The notes beneath the pieces were generated by a model. That model was not told where the DNA came from. It searched no databases and worked only from the letters and a program-made list of their open reading frames with translations. Source: JBBKWQ01 sp037969115 (GTDB lineage: Bacteria; Actinomycetota; Acidimicrobiia; Acidimicrobiales; Ilumatobacteraceae). Taken from it: a stretch of 30,324 bases of DNA. Both the position numbers and the translations under genes were made by a program. The DNA lies in NCBI GenBank assembly GCA_037969115.1, contig JBBKWQ010000420.1, positions 1 through 30,324 of the forward strand, written 5' to 3'. Of the stretch, positions 14,735 to 21,990 are shown piece after piece. Every line of letters begins with the position of its first letter. Within the stretch, counting starts at the first letter, position 1.

Positions 14735-15886
14735 ATGCCATCGAGCGCTTCTACCGTCTTGCTGGTCGGCACCCGCAAGGGGCTGTTCCTCGCGACCGCG
14801 AACGAGCATCGCTCGGCTTGGAAGATGTCTGAACCGCATTTCCTCGGCCACGTCATCCAACACGCCGCCGCCGATCCTCGAGACGACGGTCGAATTCTGG
14901 TCGCCACCCGAACCGGACACCTCGGGCCGACGGTGTTCGTGTCGTGCGACATGGGAACGACCTGGACCGAGGCCAGCACACCACCGGCCTTCCGGTCGGG
15001 TGAACCACTGGCTCGCTCACTCGACGCGGTGTTCTGGCTCACGCCCGGCCACCCCGACCAGCCCGGTGTGTGGTACGCCGGCGGCACACCCCAGGGGCTG
15101 TTCCGTAGCGACGACCACGGTGACACGTGGATGCCGGTCGACGGCTGGAACGATCACCGCATGTGGGAGACGTGGGCCGAGTTTCCCGAGCAGGGCACGC
15201 CCGACGGAGCGATGCTGCACTCGGTGAGCATCGACCCGCGCGACGCCGACCACCTGTACATCGGGTTGTCCGGTGGTGGCGTTTTCGAGAGCACCGACGG
15301 CGGAGCCGACTGGCGTCCGCTCAATCGTGGTGTTGCCGCCGATTTCCTTCCGGAACCTGCCGGTGAGTTCGGACACGATCCACACTGTGTGCGCATCCAC
15401 CCTGCCATGGCCGACCGTCTGTACCAGCAGAACCACTGCGGTATCTATCGGCTCGACCGCCCCGCCGACACGTGGGAACGCATCGGCACGAACATGCCCG
15501 TCGAGATCGGCGACATCGGCTTCCCGATCGAGTTGCATCCTCGCGATCCCGACACTGCATGGGTGTTCCCGATGGACGGCACCGATGTGTGGCCGCGCAC
15601 GAGCCCTGACGGCCGCCCTGCCGCGTACGTCACTCACGACGCCGGGGCGAGTTGGCAACGCCAGGACGACGGGCTTCCCGCACGCGCCTGGTTCACGGTG
15701 AAGCGCCAGGCGATGACGACCGACCTCGCCGATCCGGTCGGCGTGTACTTCGGCACGACGAGCGGTGAGTTGTGGGCGAGCGTCGACGAGGGTGCGACAT
15801 GGTCGTGCATCGCGGCTCACCTCCCCGAGATCTACTCGGTCGAGATCGCCGCCTCGATGTCCGTTCCGGCCCGGGCTTCGACGTGA
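14735..15886 (+). CDS. BNR/Asp-box repeat beta-propeller protein (sialidase/Vps10-like fold)
   Basis: A 383-residue predicted beta-propeller. Five Asp-box motifs (S/T-x-D-x-G-x-x-W) are visible: residues 70-77 (SCDMGTTW), 125-132 (SDDHGDTW), 186-193 (STDGGADW), 300-307 (THDAGASW) and 349-356 (SVDEGATW). It opens with STVLLVGTRKGLFL. There is no signal peptide, so it is probably cytoplasmic and not a secreted sialidase; catalytic sialidase residues are not evident. GGAGGAG lies just before the ATG at 14735. The MoaD/ThiS-like gene starts 19 nt after its stop on the same strand, so they are probably one operon. Automated annotation would likely call it exo-alpha-sialidase, which the sequence does not support. 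Confidence 0.85.
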   Translation: MPSSASTVLLVGTRKGLFLATANEHRSAWKMSEPHFLGHVIQHAAADPRDDGRILVATRTGHLGPTVFVSCDMGTTWTEASTPPAFRSGEPLARSLDAVFWLTPGHPDQPGVWYAGGTPQGLFRSDDHGDTWMPVDGWNDHRMWETWAEFPEQGTPDGAMLHSVSIDPRDADHLYIGLSGGGVFESTDGGADWRPLNRGVAADFLPEPAGEFGHDPHCVRIHPAMADRLYQQNHCGIYRLDRPADTWERIGTNMPVEIGDIGFPIELHPRDPDTAWVFPMDGTDVWPRTSPDGRPAAYVTHDAGASWQRQDDGLPARAWFTVKRQAMTTDLADPVGVYFGTTSGELWASVDEGATWSCIAAHLPEIYSVEIAASMSVPARAST

Positions 15887-15905
15887 GCGACCCACCGGAT
15901 CTGAC

Positions 15906-16172
15906 GTGAACGTCCGGATTCCCACGCCGCTGCGCAGCTACACGGGTGGTGCCCGCGACGTCGACGCGGACGGGACCACCGTGGCCGAGCTACTCGCCGA
16001 TCTCGATCGGCGATACCCCGGATTGCAGTTCCGGATGGTCGACGAGCAAGGTCGCCTTCGCCAACACATGCGGATCTTCGTCAACCGGACGATCGAACGA
16101 GACCTCGACACCCCGCTCTCGCCCAGCGACGAAGTCGTGCTGATGCAGGCACTTTCGGGCGGCGCCGCCTGA
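15906..16172 (+). CDS. MoaD/ThiS-family ubiquitin-like protein with non-terminal GG
   Basis: An 88-residue beta-grasp protein: NVRIPTPLRSYTGG, then TVAELLADLDRRYPGLQFRM, FVNRTIERDLDTPLSPSDEVVLMQALSGG and two more residues. The order of strands and the SPSDEV.L.....GG end match small MoaD/ThiS sulfur carriers. The diglycine is followed by Ala-Ala, so it is not at the C-terminus as needed for direct activation by a MoeB/ThiF-type E1 enzyme. Either the tail is trimmed or the protein does not carry sulfur. The GTG at 15906 is the best start; the frame remains open far upstream but overlaps the BNR gene. No molybdopterin or thiamine genes are nearby, and its partner is probably the BNR protein. 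Confidence 0.8.
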   Translation: MNVRIPTPLRSYTGGARDVDADGTTVAELLADLDRRYPGLQFRMVDEQGRLRQHMRIFVNRTIERDLDTPLSPSDEVVLMQALSGGAA

Positions 16173-16220
16173 CGACTTCAATACGGTCGAGAAATTCGTT
16201 CGTGGCCTACACAAGAGTTG

Positions 16221-16239
16221 TTAGGCATGACTATCATCA
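16221..16239 (+). promoter_or_regulatory. Possible DtxR/IdeR iron box and -10 of the iron permease gene
   Basis: TTAGGCATGACTATCATCA matches 12 of 19 positions of the DtxR/IdeR consensus, with a perfect TTAGG half. It ends 6 bp before the ATG of the FTR1 gene and overlaps a -10-like TATCAT (16232-16237). Position and partner gene support iron repression; sequence match alone is weak. Confidence 0.4.
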
Positions 16240-16245
16240 TCAGTC

Positions 16246-17130
16246 ATGGGAGCATCACTACTGATTACCTTGCGGGAAGGCCTCGAGATCTCGCTGGTCG
16301 TGGCGATCATCGCCGCGTACCTGGTGAAGACCGGCCGGGCCGAGTTTCTCCGAGCGATGTGGCTCGGCGTTGGCGCTGCGGTCGTTGCCAGCATCGCCAC
16401 CGGCATCGTCTTCAAGGCGGCGATCGGCGAGTTCGAGGGCAAGTGGGAACAGGCGATCGAAGGAATTCTGGCGTTCCTGGCGGTCGGCGTGCTCACCTGG
16501 ATGATCTTCTGGATGCGACGCAACGCGAGGAACATCTCCGGTGACCTGCACGCCAAGATCGACGCTGCACTGGTGAGCTCACCGTGGTCGCTGTCGATCA
16601 TCGCATTCGTCGCTGTTGCCCGCGAGGGGTTCGAGACGGTTCTGTTCCTCCTCAGCGCCGAAACTGGTTCCAGCTCGGGTACAGCCGTCGTGGTCGGCGG
16701 TCTCATCGGTCTCGGGATCGCCACCGCCATCGGCATCGGCTTCTACACCGGGAGCTCGCGTGTCGACCTCCGCCAGTTCTTCCAGATCACCGGCATGTTG
16801 TTGATCCTGTTCGCTGCCGGTCTGTTCGCAAAGGGCCTGCACGAGTTCCGCGAGCTGTTCGAGATCGAGTCGTCGAGCGTCAGCGCCACGGTGTGGGACA
16901 TCACCTCGGGTCCGTTCGCGGAAGGTTCGACCTTGCACGACTTCCTGAAGGGTCTGTTCGGATGGAGCCCCCATCCCGAACGGATCCGCGTGATCGGGTA
17001 CTTCGCCTACCTGATCCCGGTGACTTGGTTGTTCTACCGCGGCGGTCGTTCGAGCGCTCGGCCTGCCGTCGCCGACTCGACCGACGTGGTCGCGGCTTCG
17101 GCCGACGCGAGCGCGAAGACCTCGGTCTGA
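16246..17130 (+). CDS. efeU: FTR1/EfeU-family high-affinity iron permease
   Basis: A 294-residue membrane protein with about seven hydrophobic segments. Both R-E-x-x-E iron-passage motifs are present: REGLE at 10-14 and REGFE at 126-130. The family (yeast Ftr1, bacterial EfeU) moves iron through the membrane after oxidation or with partner proteins EfeO/EfeB. Neither partner is in this window; the next gene is an unrelated secreted protein. No ribosome-binding site precedes the ATG at 16246; a -10-like TATCAT lies 8 nt upstream, fitting a leaderless start. The C-terminal ~25 residues are a Ser/Ala/Asp-rich cytoplasmic or external tail. Confidence 0.9.
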   Translation: MGASLLITLREGLEISLVVAIIAAYLVKTGRAEFLRAMWLGVGAAVVASIATGIVFKAAIGEFEGKWEQAIEGILAFLAVGVLTWMIFWMRRNARNISGDLHAKIDAALVSSPWSLSIIAFVAVAREGFETVLFLLSAETGSSSGTAVVVGGLIGLGIATAIGIGFYTGSSRVDLRQFFQITGMLLILFAAGLFAKGLHEFRELFEIESSSVSATVWDITSGPFAEGSTLHDFLKGLFGWSPHPERIRVIGYFAYLIPVTWLFYRGGRSSARPAVADSTDVVAASADASAKTSV

Positions 17131-17145
17131 CCCTCAGACGAGGGT
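17130..17145 (+). terminator. Short hairpin at the end of the iron permease gene
   Basis: ACCCTC-AGAC-GAGGGT gives a 6-bp stem with a 4-nt loop, beginning at the last base of the stop codon and followed by TTGG. It could be a weak terminator. The rest of the 155-bp spacer holds an AT-rich patch (about 17188-17212) that may include the promoter of the next gene. Confidence 0.4.
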
Positions 17146-17285
17146 TTGGTGAACGTTCGGTGGTCGCGAAGCTACTTTGCGTGGGATGTTGATTACAGTT
17201 TCTTTACGAAAAAGGCCGTGACTTCTCGACGGGTGAGGTCCAAGCTGTTCGGAGCGGGACGACCACACACGATCGGAACAACCAC

Positions 17286-18515
17286 GTGAGACTTCACAAG
17301 ATCATCGCGACCGCAACGGTCGTGATCACCGGCGCCGTCACCGTCATCGGATCCGGCATGAACGCCGGCGCCGAATCGACCGACACGTCGACGCCCTCCG
17401 ATACGTCGATGCCGACCGACACCACGGTCGCTGCCGATCCTGTCGTGGCCGCATCGTCACAGTTCTCGCTGCCGCTGCTCGGCACCACCCTGATCGTCGA
17501 CATCAACACCGACCCGGGTGGCAATCTCGTCGATGTCGCGCTCAACCCCGCCGACGGCTACACCGCCACGAAGCTGAAGCCGAACAAGGTGCAGTTCGTC
17601 AACGAGGACGGCACGGTCCAGGTCCGCGTCAAGACCAAGCACGGACAACAGCGGATCGACGCTCGAGCCGCGAGCCTCGCCGACGTGTCCGGACCAGGCG
17701 TGTGGAGCGGTGACGTCTTCGGATCGGGTGAGCCCACCACCGTCAACTTCACGGTCGGCACGACCGGCGACGGTGCTCCTGACATCACCGGCGTGACGGT
17801 GGCTTCACCGCACGAGCACACGATCGGCGCGACCGACTACCAGAGCGACGATGACGGCGACGCCTCCGCCTCGGTGAAGATCGAGTTCACCGCCGACGGG
17901 CAGACCCGCACGCTGCGCATCAAGGCCAAGATCGACACCGGTCATGACCGCAAGAATCACGACGACGCCGACGAGGCGACCGGCGAGACCCGAGCCAAGC
18001 TGTCGATCGCGCTGTCGAAGATCCGCGGGCGACAGATCGCGGCCGGCGATGCCATCGGGCCGCACTCGTGGACCGGCATGTTGTGCGACGGAACCACCGC
18101 GACGGTCGACTACACGGTCACCGAAGACGGCGCCGTGTCCGATGTTGCCGCCATCCCTGAAGGTGCCGAGGTCAAGACCGCCCAGCACGGCGCAACGATC
18201 AGGTTTGCCACAGGCGAGCGCGTCAACATCCGGGTGAAGAGCGAGGGCGACGAGATGACCGTCGGCGCCAAGACCAAGATCCGATGCGAAGCGTCCGACC
18301 CATCGGTGAACACCCCGGTCGACCCGCAGGCCGACCGAGACGAACGCGACCACGATCGCGGCGACAAGAAGTCCGACCAGGGCAACGATCGCGGCGACAA
18401 GAAGTCCGACCGGGGCGACAAGAAGTCCGAGCGGGGCGACGGCAGCCGATCCGACAAAGACCACGAGAAGAAGGACGACTCGGGACAGGGTCACGACGAC
18501 AAACGTGGCGACTGA
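17286..18515 (+). CDS. Secreted protein of three related beta modules with charged repeat tail
   Basis: A 409-residue protein beginning at a GTG. The signal peptide is MRLHKIIATATVVITGAVTV with cleavage probably near NAGA-ES, followed by a Thr/Ser/Asp-rich linker. Three modules of ~70-100 residues then share the pattern T..VD......G...DV....P.........V.F....V.VRVK: about residues 60-120, 145-220 and 258-340. The last ~75 residues are a charged, probably disordered tail rich in Asp, Lys, Arg and Gly with DRGDKKSD-type repeats. No family recognised. Basic and acidic residues alternate, so it might bind surfaces, metal ions or cell-wall polymers. Its end overlaps the next gene by 11 nt. Confidence 0.75.
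   Translation: MRLHKIIATATVVITGAVTVIGSGMNAGAESTDTSTPSDTSMPTDTTVAADPVVAASSQFSLPLLGTTLIVDINTDPGGNLVDVALNPADGYTATKLKPNKVQFVNEDGTVQVRVKTKHGQQRIDARAASLADVSGPGVWSGDVFGSGEPTTVNFTVGTTGDGAPDITGVTVASPHEHTIGATDYQSDDDGDASASVKIEFTADGQTRTLRIKAKIDTGHDRKNHDDADEATGETRAKLSIALSKIRGRQIAAGDAIGPHSWTGMLCDGTTATVDYTVTEDGAVSDVAAIPEGAEVKTAQHGATIRFATGERVNIRVKSEGDEMTVGAKTKIRCEASDPSVNTPVDPQADRDERDHDRGDKKSDQGNDRGDKKSDRGDKKSERGDGSRSDKDHEKKDDSGQGHDDKRGD
18360..18430 (+). repeat. Three direct copies of a 17-bp coding repeat
   Basis: GGCGACAAGAAGTCCGA occurs at 18360-18376, 18393-18409 and 18414-18430, encoding GDKKS(D/E). Intervals of 33 and 21 bp are multiples of three, so changes in copy number keep the frame. It is the coding basis of the charged tail of the secreted protein, and could vary in length between strains. 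Confidence 0.85.
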
Positions 18516-19245
18516 CCCCTCGCGGGTCGCCAGCAGTACGCGTCGTTCGGTCGTCATGATCGCCACGGCAGTACTGCTGGCCGCCTGCTCGTCGAGTCCG
18601 GCAGAAACCGAGCCGACGGCACCCGCATCGAGCACATCGGTCGCGCAGACCGACACCACCACCAACGACACGGTCGCAGCCGTCGCAGAGACGGCAACGC
18701 CTCCGACGGAGGCGTCCACACCGGTCACCGATGCCGTCGCCCCTGACGCGGCAGCGTTGCTGGCGGCGGGACTGGAACGGTTCGCACCCGGATACCACTT
18801 CGTCACGACAGCGACGATCGGCGGTGCGGTCGCCGTCGTGGCCGAGGGCGACCGCGTCGGGAGCGGCACGCGCCTCGCCGTCACCTCGGGCGGTTCGACG
18901 ATCGACTATGTCGTCACTCCTGACGGCACATGGGTATTCGCCGACGGCACCTGGACAGAGCTCGAAGAGACCGCTCCGGTGAACGACCCGCTCGGCCCGC
19001 TCCAGACACCGCTGTCGGTCGCGGTGGAGACCTTCGACGCCGGATCTGCAACAGTCGCTGCGAGCTATCCCCCGGCGGCGCTGTCGCTCCCGGGCGACGA
19101 TCCGGTCGAGGTGATCTTCACGTTCACCGACGCCGTCCTGCGGTCGATGACGTATGTGTCGACGGTCAACGGCGTCGCTGCTGTAGTGAGTGCCGACGTC
19201 GGTGACCTCACCGACACGTCGCCGGTCACGCTGCCCGAGGGCTGA
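18505..19245 (+). CDS. Lipoprotein of unknown function
   Basis: A 246-residue predicted lipoprotein with a RR-containing n-region, hydrophobic core VVMIATAVLLA and lipobox LLAAC (Cys28). A Ser/Thr/Pro/Ala-rich linker of ~50 residues follows, and then a ~150-residue domain with FVTTATIGGAVAVVAEGD, STIDYVVTPDGTWVFADGTW and VEVIFTFTDAVLRSM. The alternating strands and the tryptophan-bearing hairpin resemble LppX/LprG-like mycobacterial lipoproteins, but I cannot confirm this. The GTG at 18505 overlaps the upstream secreted-protein gene by 11 nt; an ATG at 18556 would also leave a usable signal sequence. The pair is probably co-expressed. Confidence 0.75.
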   Translation: MATDPSRVASSTRRSVVMIATAVLLAACSSSPAETEPTAPASSTSVAQTDTTTNDTVAAVAETATPPTEASTPVTDAVAPDAAALLAAGLERFAPGYHFVTTATIGGAVAVVAEGDRVGSGTRLAVTSGGSTIDYVVTPDGTWVFADGTWTELEETAPVNDPLGPLQTPLSVAVETFDAGSATVAASYPPAALSLPGDDPVEVIFTFTDAVLRSMTYVSTVNGVAAVVSADVGDLTDTSPVTLPEG

Positions 19246-19277
19246 TCAACCTTCTTCGGCTCGGCGCACACGCACGG

Positions 19278-19283
19278 CATGAT
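19278..19283 (+). promoter_or_regulatory. -10-like hexamer, leaderless start of the thpR gene
   Basis: CATGAT, then six bases, then the ATG at 19290; no Shine-Dalgarno sequence. Confidence 0.4.
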
Positions 19284-19289
19284 GGTGCG

Positions 19290-19799
19290 ATGACCCGACT
19301 CTTCGTGGCACTGTGGCCGCCCGATCACGTGGTCGACGTCCTGCTCGGGCTGCATCGCAAGGACGAGCGCGATGCACGCTTCATCTCCCCCGAGAACTGG
19401 CATGTGAGCCTTCGATTCCTCGGTGATGCCGAACCCACCGCCGTGACCGCCGCGCTCGATCGCGCCCACCTCGAGCCGGTCACCGCTCGCATGGGACCCG
19501 CTGTCGACGTGATGAACGAGCGGGTGCTGATCGCACCCGTGGCCGGTATCGATCAGCTCGCCGCAGCCGTTTCGGCGGCCACGCGCGATCTGGGAACCGA
19601 ACCGCTGCGGAAGCGGTTCCACGGTCACATCTCGCTGGCCCGACTGCGACGCAACGGCCGCAACGTACCCCGCACTCTCGGTGCCATGATTCAGGCCGAG
19701 TGGGCAGTCGACGAGATCGCACTGGTGCAGAGCACCCTCCATCCCGACGGCGCGCGATACCACACGCTCGAGACCTGGACGGTTCCGACCGGCTCCTGA
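19290..19799 (+). CDS. thpR: RNA 2',3'-cyclic phosphodiesterase (2H phosphoesterase)
   Basis: A 169-residue protein of the LigT/ThpR branch of the 2H phosphoesterases, close to the usual size for the family. The two catalytic H-x-S/T motifs are His38-Val-Ser40 (in ENWHVSLRFLG) and His113-Ile-Ser115 (in RFHGHISLAR). It opens with TRLFVALWPPD, the standard first strand. Members open 2',3'-cyclic phosphate ends on RNA; the physiological RNA is usually unknown. The gene stands alone, converging on the TylF-like methyltransferase gene with only 10 bp between the stops. Its start is fixed by the ATG 6 nt after a -10-like hexamer and by the family's N-terminus. Confidence 0.9.
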   Translation: MTRLFVALWPPDHVVDVLLGLHRKDERDARFISPENWHVSLRFLGDAEPTAVTAALDRAHLEPVTARMGPAVDVMNERVLIAPVAGIDQLAAAVSAATRDLGTEPLRKRFHGHISLARLRRNGRNVPRTLGAMIQAEWAVDEIALVQSTLHPDGARYHTLETWTVPTGS

Positions 19800-19809
19800 A
19801 GTCGGTCGG

Positions 19810-20658
19810 TCAGGTCTTACGCCAATAGACCACTTGCTCATCGACCTCGATGATCTCGTCGGTGATGCCGAGCTCGTCGCGATACTGATCGACCGCCCGG
19901 CGGCACGCCACCGGTGCCCCGTAGTCGTCGATGATTGCGTATCCGCCTACCGACAGTTTGGGATAGAGATTCGAGAGGGCATCCCAGGTGGAATCGAAGT
20001 AGTCACCGTCGAGTCGAATCACGGCAAAACAGTCCACGTCGAGGGTCGGAAGTGTGTCGGCGAAGAACCCCTTCACGAACACGACCTGGTCGTCGAGCAG
20101 GTCGTACCGGCGGAAGTTCTCCCTCACCGCTTCGATGTCGACGGCGAACCGATCCACCTCATCGAGCACGGCGTGGGCGAGTACGTCGTCGAGGTCTTCC
20201 GGGTTGGGGTCGGGAAGGCCTTCGAAGGAGTCCGACACGTAGACGTTGCGGTCGGTGACGTCCCAGGCGCGGAGGAGGCCTCGCATGTAGATGGTTGCGC
20301 CACCGCGAAACACGCCGGTCTCGATGAGATGGCCCGGGATGTCGTCACGGATGACCGACTCGACGCACGACCGGATGTTGGCCAACGACTGCGGCGTGAT
20401 CAGTGTGTGTGCGTTCGGTGCATTGCCCCTGACGGCGCTGGCAAAGCGACGCGGACCGAGCCCGACCAGGTATTTCGCCGCCTGTCGGTGCCCGGACGCG
20501 ATCAACTTCGTGCCGACCACCGCCATTCGGGCACTGGCGCCGGCCAGCTCGACCCGGCTCAGGTGAGCGGGTTCACGCCGGTAGAACTCGTTGCGGACCG
20601 CTCGCGCCAGCAAGTCGAGGTAGGCGGAGCGGAGATCGTCGGTGGCGTCACGGTTCAC
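19810..20658 (-). CDS. TylF/MycF-family O-methyltransferase
   Basis: A 282-residue class I SAM-dependent methyltransferase of the macrocin O-methyltransferase (TylF) family. Landmarks: LIETGVFRGGAT (112-122, SAM loop), VYVSDSFEGLPDP (139-151), the metal-site stretch RLDGDYFDST (215-224) and IIDDYGAPVACRRAV (242-256). TylF and relatives methylate sugar hydroxyls on natural products, and similar enzymes act on cell-surface sugars. No biosynthetic gene cluster is adjacent, so the target is open. The GTG at 20658 is preferred, with -10-like TACCAT 7 nt upstream; an in-frame GTG at 20688 would add ten residues. No ribosome-binding site precedes either one. Confidence 0.85.
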   Translation of the reverse strand: MNRDATDDLRSAYLDLLARAVRNEFYRREPAHLSRVELAGASARMAVVGTKLIASGHRQAAKYLVGLGPRRFASAVRGNAPNAHTLITPQSLANIRSCVESVIRDDIPGHLIETGVFRGGATIYMRGLLRAWDVTDRNVYVSDSFEGLPDPNPEDLDDVLAHAVLDEVDRFAVDIEAVRENFRRYDLLDDQVVFVKGFFADTLPTLDVDCFAVIRLDGDYFDSTWDALSNLYPKLSVGGYAIIDDYGAPVACRRAVDQYRDELGITDEIIEVDEQVVYWRKT

Positions 20659-20665
20659 GTGTTCG

Positions 20666-20671
20666 ATGGTA
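20666..20671 (-). promoter_or_regulatory. -10-like hexamer of the TylF-like gene
   Basis: TACCAT on the minus strand, then seven bases, then the GTG at 20658. This supports the shorter start and a leaderless mRNA. Confidence 0.35.
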
Positions 20672-20729
20672 CGGACCCGGGCGCACACGTCGCGAAACCA
20701 CGGCCGTCAGACCGGCGCCACCTGTTCGT

Positions 20730-21761
20730 TCATGACGCCGACCTCACGGACGCCGCGACCTCGCCCCAACGCGCACGTGCGTGATCGTCGTTGCGAATCT
20801 GTTCCTCGCCGAGATACATGACCACGCGCGAGGCAATACCCCCGTACCGGCCGGTGAGGCGATCGGCGATGTCGTCCCAGGTGCCGACCACCGCGTACGC
20901 GTCGAGCATCTCGTCGGTGATCTGGTCGGCCATGCCCTCGAGGTCGCCGGCCTTCATCTTCTCTCGGAGCCGCTGAGTGGTGCCCTCGAACCCCAGGTCG
21001 TCGAACTGGAACGCATAGTTCGGCGTGCTGCCGTAGAAGGCGATCTGTCGTTTGGCCCGAGCCATGTACGGCGCGCGCTCTTCGTGCGTGTCGCCCGGAC
21101 AGGCGAAGACCGGAACGATGAGATCGATCTCGGCGACGTCTCGATCGGCCGACGCCGCACCACGTGCGATGCCCGGGATCAATCGATGCTCGATGTAGTG
21201 CATCGAATGGAGCGGGTGCACGTGCACTCCATCGGCCACCTCGCCCGCGACCTCGGTCATGAGTGGACCAACCGCCGAGATGTCGACGTGCATCTGGTGC
21301 TCGTGAGGCCGTGGCGCCCAGTCGGGCGGCAGGAGCGAGAGTTGGTAGAACTCGCCGTCGTGGGCCAGCTTCTCGTCGCGGCCGAACGCCCGGAAGCACG
21401 CCTTCACGGCGAGGACGTAGTCACGCAGGCGCGCTGCGGGATGGTCGAACGCCGTGCCATACCGACGGGTGACGTGGGCCCTGACCTGGCTCCCCAATCC
21501 GAGGCGGAAGCGTCCGTTCGTGTTGTCGGCCAACTCGTAGGCGACGGCAGCCGCAACCATGGGGCTACGAGGGAAGGCAACGGCGATGCCGGTCGTGAAG
21601 AACAGCTCCGGTGCCGCCATCGACGCCGCCGCGATCTGCATCCACGGCACCTGGCTCGTCTCGGTGTACAACATCCCGGAGAACCCGGCACCTTGCAGCT
21701 TCCGGGCCAGATCGGCGGCATCGCTCCAGCTCGAACCACCCGTCATCAGATCGATGTGCAT
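20730..21761 (-). CDS. LLM-class (F420-dependent type) oxidoreductase, TIM barrel
   Basis: A 343-residue luciferase-like monooxygenase-fold protein. Typical segments: the first strand MHIDLMTGG, a KLQGAGFSGMLYTETSQVPW helix/strand, the TTGIAVAFPRSPMVAA block, GRFRLGLGSQVRAHVTRRYG (cofactor and substrate loop), and later VGTWDDIADRLTGRYGG, found in F420-dependent members of the TIGR03617-like group. The reaction is probably a hydride transfer with F420 or FMN; the substrate is not evident. The ATG at 21761 follows GGGGGTGG with good spacing; the open frame runs 47 codons further upstream, but only through the repeat-bearing spacer. The gene is divergent from the large SARP-cyclase regulator, which may control it. 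Confidence 0.85.
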   Translation of the reverse strand: MHIDLMTGGSSWSDAADLARKLQGAGFSGMLYTETSQVPWMQIAAASMAAPELFFTTGIAVAFPRSPMVAAAVAYELADNTNGRFRLGLGSQVRAHVTRRYGTAFDHPAARLRDYVLAVKACFRAFGRDEKLAHDGEFYQLSLLPPDWAPRPHEHQMHVDISAVGPLMTEVAGEVADGVHVHPLHSMHYIEHRLIPGIARGAASADRDVAEIDLIVPVFACPGDTHEERAPYMARAKRQIAFYGSTPNYAFQFDDLGFEGTTQRLREKMKAGDLEGMADQITDEMLDAYAVVGTWDDIADRLTGRYGGIASRVVMYLGEEQIRNDDHARARWGEVAASVRSAS

Positions 21762-21845
21762 TTCGCCACCCCCGTGATCGTCGACCGTCGTGTTCCACAG
21801 ACATAGCAGGCCGAGCCGATCGGCCCACGATCGCCCGCCCTGAAC

Positions 21846-21902
21846 GGTTCGGAATGCGCTCAATGCGCCTGGCGCACCACCGGTGGTTCGGAATGCGCTC
21901 AA
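21846..21902 (+). repeat. Two direct copies of an 18-bp element in the LLM/regulator spacer
   Basis: GGTTCGGAATGCGCTCAA is found at 21846-21863 and 21885-21902, 39 bp apart. Similarity continues for ~12 bp beyond each copy (TGCGCCTGGCG and AGCGCTCTGGCG) with one base inserted. It lies between divergent starts at 21761 and 21991. SARP-type regulators bind direct repeats, so this may be the binding site of the regulator encoded next to it. Confidence 0.6.
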
Positions 21903-21990
21903 AGCGCTCTGGCGAGCGGCGGCGGAACGACCACTCGTGGTGGCGGCTGTGGTTCGGCGCGCACGCAGCGTGGTCTACTGTTCCGTCGGG

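Noticed and set aside
14735..15886. Sialidase activity for the BNR protein
   Set aside because: Asp boxes define only the propeller fold; there is no signal peptide and no arginine triad that I can identify.
18360..18430. Short regular repeats considered as a CRISPR array
   Set aside because: Only three 17-bp copies with 16- and 4-bp gaps, in frame inside a secreted protein gene; no cas genes.
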